From NCBI GenBank assembly GCA_951213105.1, contig OX578152.1, forward strand, positions 71,680,680-71,744,679: a stretch of DNA of 64,000 nt, in the 5' to 3' direction. The position numbers and the translations under genes were made by a program. Position 1 is the first letter of the stretch. Each line of letters begins with the position of its first letter. Shown piece by piece: positions 56,791 to 64,000 of the stretch. The notes beneath the pieces are model-generated. The model did not search any database, was not told where the DNA came from, and worked only from the letters and a program-made list of their open reading frames with translations. The DNA comes from Amaurobius ferox. Lineage: Eukaryota; Arthropoda; Arachnida; Araneae; Amaurobiidae.

Positions 56791-57534
56791 AGGGTTAAAT
56801 AAACCACTACATGTTTATGTTTTACTCATCGAAGATTTTGTGACTAAATAACTCATCAGAGTATTTTCTGTAAATCTTGGAATCGATCGGTGAAGAACTT
56901 CCGGAATTATACACGATTTACAGTTCTATGATTAACTTTTGGAGGATAGTTTATATATCTTATCTAATAATTAGGATAGAGGCCTTGAACTGTATTTTTG
57001 CATATAGGAGGCCATGCAAGGGTTATGATGTCCGTGCCGTCTAAAAGAAATAAAGCAAATTGAAAATCTTGACAATTATGTTAAATAACTAGAGAATAAA
57101 CATTATTTAGAGATTATTTAGATGTAACTCTGAATAGCAGAGCACGTAAAATTGTATTTAACATTTTAACTCCCGTACTTAACATTTGAAGCAATCAAAT
57201 ATTGTTTATTTGTAATGAAAATGAAAGGGTGATGGGGAAGGGTAAATTATAAAGCAATTGATCCCATTCCATATCACTGTTTCAGCAGGTTTCAGCACTG
57301 TTTCTGCGAAAACGACCAAGGAAGATATGTAAATTGAAATCCCATTTCGGCGTGGATTTCAAATTGAAACCGATTTTGTTTTTTCAAACCTAAATTTCAT
57401 TTTTGTATCTATATCCCGTGAGGCCATATGTAAATTATTTCAACGGTAGCCATGTAGACAGTGTTTAGTCAACCTAAAACGTAAAACATTATTTTATGTT
57501 TACCAGAGAATATGAGATTAAAAAAAATTAAAAT
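56791..57534. other. AT-rich DNA, nothing recognised
   Basis: No motif or repeat partner is evident. A local duplication, CACTGTTTCAGCAGGTTTCA then GCACTGTTTC, occurs at about 57276-57305. Confidence 0.45.
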
Positions 57535-59515
57535 ATTTTAGTGTAACTTCCATATATATTGGTAATATTTTTAAATTACGTTTTATATAATAAATGATTC
57601 CGGTAATTCGTATATTGTGTCGTTATGCAACTCTTCAGAAATCAAGAACGTTGTGCTAAATAAAGCTGCAGTTAATTGAAAAAGGGTAGTACATATCCCA
57701 GGCCATATTCACCAGACAGTGTTTTATGGCTATGCTGAAAGTTGTTAACAATGGAGTTGCTGGGTATAAAAATCCACTGTGAAGAGTGTTTTACAATTTC
57801 GTTGTTAATGTAGAGCAGTTGACCCCGACTGCGTTATTATGTAAATACCGTCAACAGTAAAAAACTGTGGGTATTTTTACGTAATATTTTAAAGCAGGCT
57901 CCACTATTTTTTTTCTTATTATTTGCAACTTATCTATCAGCCGTAATACTTTTCGCGATGAGTGGAAGAATTTCCAGATTTACTCATATTTTCAAGAATG
58001 ATGGTAAATATTGTATTAAAAATTACGGGCCTATTTCTATTATTTCTCCATTTACTAAAGTTTTCTAATTTATTATACATTAAGAGCGTCTACAATCAAG
58101 TTAGCTATAACATAGCGTATAACATAATTTAATGTTCTTCCAGAAAGCATGAGTTTGAATAAATAATTAAAACGGAAATACTTTAGTGCAATTTCTATAT
58201 GCATCGAAAATATTTTGAAATTATATATATTATATAATAAATGGCTTCCTAATTTTTATGATGTATGAATTGCTACCGTTATTAAATCCACAAAGCTGCA
58301 CTAAATAAGGCTGCATTTAATTGAATATGTTAAAGCAATGCATATGACCGAACACTGTGCCAAATGCACTGTGAAAGACTTTTTACAAATTAGCTGATAA
58401 TTTAAAGCAATTCACCGTTACTTAAATTTTATGTAAATACCTTTAATAGTAAAAAAACTGTGGGTGTTCTTACGTATATTTCTAAAGCGGGGTTCTACTT
58501 GTGTATCCTTTCGTTATTATTTGCAACTTATCAATCAGCTCGAATGTTTTTTCGGATGAGTGAAGAGTTTGTATATTTATTCATATATTCAAGAAAGATG
58601 GTAAATATTGTATTGAAAATTACAGGCCCCTTTTATTATTTCTCCGTTTGCTAAAGTTTTCTAATTTATTATACATTAAGAGCGTCTACAATCAAGTTAG
58701 GTATTTTGTTTTTATTGATCAGCATGGTGTTATAAGTGGTATAGGTCTACTGCTACTAATCTTCTTTGCTGTACTTCGTATGTTATTGACACACTTTAAA
58801 ATCGTGGGATCAGTTAGATTTAGTTTATACAATTTATTCTAGAGCCTTTGATTGGGTAGATCATGCGATTTTGATAAGTTTAATTAGTATTCATAAAATG
58901 AAGAGAATCGATTTTTGTTTTGATTTGGTTATATTGCTAGCAAAAACATGGGCTTTTAATGGATTTGAGAATATGAAGTATGGGAGTGGGCTTTTGCGGT
59001 TTAAAAATGGGTGTTTCACCCTATTACAGCTAGTTTCAATATTTGAAATTGTGATTCTGCAATTCTGTATGCAATTTTATGTATGTGTGTAGTGCAAATT
59101 TTCACCTTCATACATATTCTAATTTTCGAGTGAAAGGGATCACAAAAATTAGGTAATGTTGATTTCGCTTCGTTAGGAATCGAGAATGGACTTCGGTTCG
59201 TTCTATTACAATCAAAATCCTATTTATCTTCTAAGTTTTCATGTGTTAATTATAGTTCTCGAATGAGTAACGGTATTTCAGGGTGCCCCAGAGCTCTGTA
59301 CTTACTCCCTCCCTATTTACTGTTTTCATTAATCAGTTTGCGGCTTGTTTTAAAAATTGCTTATTCTATACCGATGATTTGTTTCTTTTTCTCGTAGAAA
59401 AATATCTATTTTATTTTCTTACTAGAAACTGTACCTGGCGTTGCCCGGAATGTAAAGCAGGGATTAATTGAAATAAGTCATTAAGGTTTTTGAAAGACTT
59501 GCGCGAGCACACGCT
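57535..59515 (+). repeat. partial third copy of block L (L3)
   Basis: This matches the middle of L1 and L2: the doubled module starting near 57540 and 58160 with AAACTGTGGGT at 57860 and 58455, TTATTATACATTAAGAGCGT (58071 and 58667), AAAGTTTTCTAAT and a CATTAAGGT-TTTGA-AG motif near 59480. It is more diverged than L1 is from L2. It shares their tandem doubling of the LINE module. Confidence 0.75.
58600..59400 (+). pseudogene. LINE reverse-transcriptase relic in L3, FTDD motif visible
   Basis: It starts with a NYRPIS-like remnant near 58615, has an RAFDWVDHAILI-like stretch at about 58840-58880, and at 59283-59395 reads MPQSSVLTPSLFTVFINQFA and FKNCLFYTDDLFLF. PQ-S-L-P-LF-FIN and YTDD correspond to the conserved GxPQGSxLSPxLF and YADD blocks of LINE RT. 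The catalytic pair DD is kept but the frame is broken many times upstream. This best-preserved piece identifies the L-block relic as LINE. Confidence 0.75.
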
Positions 59516-59539
59516 TAAATAACAAAACACACGAGAACC

Positions 59540-60510
59540 CTAAATAAGCGCCTAATCGCAATTTAGACCACTGTTCCAGTACGTAATAAGCCTTGGTCCT
59601 GGCGCTTGGCACATCGAATGCTCGACACAACTGCGTATTATCCCTTAAACAGTGGAGCAAAGAAGACACAGGTGTTCGCAACAGTGGATTAGAGAAATCA
59701 CATGTAATCATCGCAGAGGCTTAGAACTCCCCCACATTGAAATTTTTTAAAAGGATCGAGCAGCCTGAAGAGGAACCACGTCCACTCCAATGGCGTCGCC
59801 GTCCTCCATGCATCGTGTATATAGGCATTTGGATACGACTGACAGAAGATAAGGTCAAGTGTTGTCATCCATTAAGGCATTATTACTGACCCCTCGACAT
59901 AGTCAGAACCGTCTGTATTAGCGCTGACCTCGGTCAGTCTGGACATTGTCCGATTGGAGGCATGTTGTCCTTAGCGTCGAATCCCGTTTCTCTCTCAGTG
60001 CTGATGATCACAGATTATGTGTATAGGGAAGGAGTGGCCAGCGTTCTGGTCCGCATTTATTGTCGAGTAGCATAAGGCCATTACAGGTGGTGTGACAATC
60101 TGGGGAGTCATCTCGTTTATCTGTCGATTGCTTCTAGTTGTGTTGCATGCCAATATGACTGCTCGCTTGTACGTCATCAATATTCTACAACCGATTGGCC
60201 TGTTTAGGCTGTCAAGCCGCCCAGGTTTCATTTATCAACAAGCGAACGCTCGACCCACATACTACAGGGTATTCTCAACAATGTCTTGGAGGATTTTATA
60301 CCCTCCCATGGCCATCCAGATCTATCACCAATAGAACACGTCTGGGACATGCTGAGATGGCAATTACAGCTTTCTAAAAAAACCACTGAATTAGCTGACT
60401 AGTTATAACATTTGTGGCAGAATCTCCCGCGGGTGGGACATAAGCAACTTAATTGACTCTATGTAGCATCAAATATCGGTGCAATGATTGAGGAGAATCG
60501 GTATAATCCC
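59540..60510 (+). pseudogene. decayed Tc1-like transposase, third lineage
   Basis: Around 60285-60370 a frame reads HPDLSPIEHVWDMLRWQLQL, the last DDE motif of Tc1 with Glu present. Upstream in other frames are MTARLYVINILQP (60153-60195), a FIYQQANARPT-like piece where the second Asp of QQDNARPH is Ala (about 60225-60260), and a ...GSHLVY region from the VWGAIS motif. The N-terminus is uncertain from 59540. Frameshifts and stops abolish coding. Confidence 0.75.
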
Positions 60511-60952
60511 GAAGCGAAAAATGTGGGCATGCAGGCTCTGAGATATTTTCTGAGAAAAAATCATCTCCTTCATTCACGTCTACATACAGTGCACCAACTA
60601 AATTTAGTCCAATATTCTACAGTAGTTTTGGAGATTATAAAGGGTCACTGATTTTGACAACATCTCGTTTTACAGCTACACTATACACATTTTTCGAACC
60701 TTTTTTCTGCTTTCATATTTAGGCAGCATTCGCTGTATATTACCTAAATCGTGTCCAAATCGCTTTCGTGGTTTTCGAAATTACGAAGACAACAATTTCA
60801 TCTTTCATCCCCCAACAAACCTCCAAAAGAATACCCATAGAATGACCAAAGTAATTTCAGGTATTTATGGGCACCATAGATGTATTTACGGTGAAAAATC
60901 GACTTGCAATTTAACCAATATCACAATACTTTGCAATTTATCCAAAAACACC

Positions 60953-61037
60953 ATACTTTTCTTCCGCGCCACTCAAACACCTGCTACGAACCCTTTGGGT
61001 CAGTCGAGTGGTCTGGGTTTGCAACAATACTTTTCTT
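60953..61037 (+). mobile_element. 63-bp tail-only insertion with 11-bp target duplication
   Basis: ATACTTTTCTT at 60953-60963 and 61027-61037 flank 63 bp that contain CTGCTACGAACCCTTTGGGT, CAGTCGAGTGGTCTGGG and a short TTTGCAACA end. ACCCTTTGGGT forms the tail stem-loop. It has no head or body. This is the cleanest example of the class. Confidence 0.85.
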
Positions 61038-64000
61038 AGGCTACATTGGTTAAAGTAAAATGTTTAATTCATCTACTGCAAAAGTCCCTCTTACAAGAAA
61101 AGTGGTGCAATTCACAATCACTATCCCCATACATTCGTTTAACTCCGCTCAAGGAAATGTTAAAGGCTCGCAGATCACATAAATAACTTCATTTTCAGAA
61201 AACGGTGCTGAAGAATGATTATCTACAAAGACGTATGGCAACTCGGTGTTAAATATGGAACTAAAACAAAATTCGTGAAGTGGGCCACCTTGTAGACAAT
61301 GGCCAACATTAATTGGCTCACCATCCTTACCAACTTTTTTAGTTTCTGATATTATTGTATAGATAAAGTATTGTTTCTAGAAAATATTTGAATTAAAGAT
61401 TTTGACAAATAAGCACTTTTTGAGACCTCCTGAACCCATTTCCAGTATTTTTATAGGGTGGTCAACTGTGTGTGAACGAATATAGGAACGAGTGCAACTG
61501 CTGCTATCAAATTTTACGTTTAGACGCATTATGTGGAAAGCTAAAACTTGATATAATATTTAATAATTCTCATGATTGGAAACCGAATTATTCGAATTTT
61601 AAGATTTGCATAGCGTTATTTCCTATAGAAAACAATGATATTTCTTGAAGGTGGCACTATGTAGTACTAGTTAGAATTTGGTTTTTCGAACTACGCTATG
61701 GTTGCTAATGCTATTAGCATAGTTTGCTTTGACACAGATAAGCCAACTGCATTAATGGGTGCTCCCAAGCTGTTGACATTTTGAAAATATAAACTTTTAA
61801 AGAATTTTTACAAAGCAGTTTAAAAAAATAACTTGAATACGAATTCTGAAAAAGATAATCTCATTTTGACATTGATTTATCTTTTATTTATAATAGGGGT
61901 TTCACCCCTGCTCGTTACTGCTAAATACAGGAAGATTTTCACGCTTTTAACAACTTTTTACTGAACTTGATATGTGTTTGTTTGTCAGTGATTTAAATCT
62001 TTGAGGCGCTAATTACACAGATTTCGTTAATCACAGTGGCATGAAATTTTGTATGTGGGTGTTTTTTGTGGTACATTTTATTCTTCTGATATTGAACCTT
62101 ATCAGGTTAGCACACCCTGGTCCCGCTATAGGAATGCACCACTTTAATTTGGAATAGCCGGAGCAGCTAGAGTCCAAAATGGATATGTTGTTGTTATTCT
62201 TACATATAAGAATCATATATTTTCATACACGGATTTTTCATCCATTGAAATGATATGCAAATTATAAAAAGCATTATTTTAAAAATGGCGTGTTTTGGTT
62301 TGTACTTGCTAAGAAATCAAATGAATGAACAAATATGAAGATTTAAAGTTTTATGAACATAAAGAATCCGTATGAAAATTCTTGCAGCTTAAAATAAATA
62401 TGCTAATTAAAAATATTTATTTATCGTTAAATTTTAACGCTAAATATACTGAAAGCTAATTTAAAAATACTGACATTGTATGTAAAAACTAAGACTATAT
62501 CTAAAATAGCAACATTATTTTCAAGAGTTAACATTACTTGTCTATAATTTTAGAAATGTAGACACATGAAAATTTCTGGATGTGAATGTAATAAAAAACG
62601 TTGGCTTTATCTACATTGATTTTAGGCTGTTCGAGGATATTTTCTATCTGATTAGGCCTAATCAACTTTTTGTAATTAAGGAATTTAAAATTAGAATATG
62701 CACATTTAAAAGGTTATTAATATTTTTTTAATATTTAACAAGTTTTATAAAAATTCATGTGATAATATTGTTTTCGGTTTGGTAGCATTTTATAATAATG
62801 TAACAAAATGTAAGGAGTCAAATTTCATCTATATTAATAATAGGTATATATGTATTTTATTAGAAACTTCAACTAATTAGAATACGAACTTGTAAATAAT
62901 GCCATATAGACTAGAAAAGCAAGTTATAAAGCTGTGGAACATTCTCCAATTAGTACGAGTCACCACCAGGAACAAACTAAACGCGTATATAGAAGTCAGT
63001 ATATACCTGTTCAAAAAAGTTTGTTGTGACACAGATAAATCAAAGGCATTCATCGATGCCACTAAGCTATTGCCAATTTAAAAAAAATAAACTTTTAATG
63101 GATTTTTACTAAGCCTTTTCTATGAATAACTTGCGCACGAAATCTGGAAAAGATGCATTTCATTCTGATATTGATTGATTTTTACTTTATAACAGGGGTT
63201 TTGCTTCTTCCTGCTCGTTACGCTAATTCCGGGGAGCTCTTCACGCATTTTACAATTCTTTACTGAACTTAATCTTACTTCGTCGGCCAACAACGTAACA
63301 ACTGGAATGTTTGACAAATTACACGAGGTAAAATTCTTTCTCGAATTCAAACAAGCAATGTTGCTAATGGAGGGCAGTTTGTTTGAACAGGGTGTAGATT
63401 AGATTCCTGCATCAGCATTTCTGTATCGAGCAGCCATTCGCCAATAATTATATTGAGTGAAATAAATGCCTTCTTTAACATATTTTATTTTCTCTTCCTA
63501 CTCACTGGACAATGCTCTATAACTCCGTAATAGGCTTTTTATTTCTATTTCTCTTTGCTGCCGAGATCGAAAATTTAATTTGTTAAACTCTCCGCTAGGG
63601 GCTCTGCAATAACTTTTATGCTCTTAAGAATGGTCACTTTACTACAGATAGACCTAACGGGTACAGCCATGAAACTTTTCTTACAAAGTGATTGGGGCAA
63701 TTAAGGAATTTCCTAAATTTCCTAGGAAGCCTATCACAACAGAGTAAAGAAAAGATAAATTAATAAAATTCCCTAGTTTCAATGCAAGGTAACTTTATTA
63801 CGTATTCAAATGACGTTTTGAGCTGATTGCCACAAAGTCAATTTGAATTTCTAATCTGTGATGTCAAAGCTTAATAGAGAGAAGAAATATATTACCTTTA
63901 CTAATGATATTCGGAATTTCCTTTAATCGTAGAATGTTTGGTTTCATTTGCGCCAGAGATTGTTTTTACTATCGCTGAGTCAGAATCTGTATAACAATTG
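61038..64000. other. no gene; contains a diverged direct repeat
   Basis: About 61715-61975 and 63015-63270 align in direct orientation (GACACAGATAA, AATAAACTTTTAA, GATTTATCTTT/GATTGATTTTT, AGGGGTTT, TGCTCGTTAC and ACTGAACTT), a repeat of about 260 bp separated by 1.3 kb. 61360-61520 resembles the family C middle at 49780-49830 (CTCCTGAACCC). No reading frame here has motifs. Confidence 0.5.

Overview
This is eukaryotic, strongly AT-rich, repeat-dense DNA, most likely intergenic or deep intronic sequence from an arthropod. A spider or other arachnid is my best guess, because the Tc1-like transposase fragments resemble a lineage I remember as abundant in orb-weaver genomes; that is recall, not a search. 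I find no convincing host protein-coding gene, rRNA gene or functional tRNA gene. Nearly every recognisable piece is a transposable element, a relic of one, or a duplicated block of relics.

Layout. 1-5 kb: unannotated AT-rich DNA, a long dispersed repeat and a jockey-like LINE tail. 5.5-24.1 kb: a large direct duplication (copy D1 about 6.9-13.2 kb, copy D2 about 19.1-24.1 kb). It is loaded with non-autonomous elements that have asymmetric terminal inverted repeats (families A and B, Helitron2/Helentron-like). One group is a three-level nest at 13.2-16.3 kb. The block also carries SINEs with tRNA-like or 5S-rRNA-like heads that share one body and one LINE-type 3' tail. 16.6-17.2 kb: a foldback element. 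24.4-24.7 kb: a 23-bp minisatellite. 25-43 kb: a second large direct duplication of the unit LINE relic + Tc1-like transposon + E repeat. Copy 1 is about 25.0-31.3 kb. Copy 2 is about 32.1-43.2 kb, swollen by a Tc1 tandem duplication and a LINE insertion. 44.2-49.5 kb: a young Ty1/copia LTR retrotransposon with target-site duplications, two 491-bp LTRs differing at one base, a primer-binding site, a polypurine tract and a 1258-codon open frame. 49.5-64 kb: another family-B-like element, tandem AT-rich repeats, a hairpin around (TA)n, two badly decayed Tc1-like transposases, a third partial copy of the LINE block and many small repeats.

How the parts relate. The LTR element is the only one here with near-intact coding capacity, and a one-base frame break in gag probably disables it. 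The A and B families encode nothing and would depend on a RepHel-type enzyme supplied elsewhere. The SINEs, and a set of insertions only about 60 bp long, end in the same stem-loop-bearing tail as a LINE fragment in the window, which suggests a shared reverse transcriptase. Paralogous copies supply empty sites for several insertions, so many boundaries and target-site rules can be read directly. Coordinates of decayed repeats are by eye and approximate.
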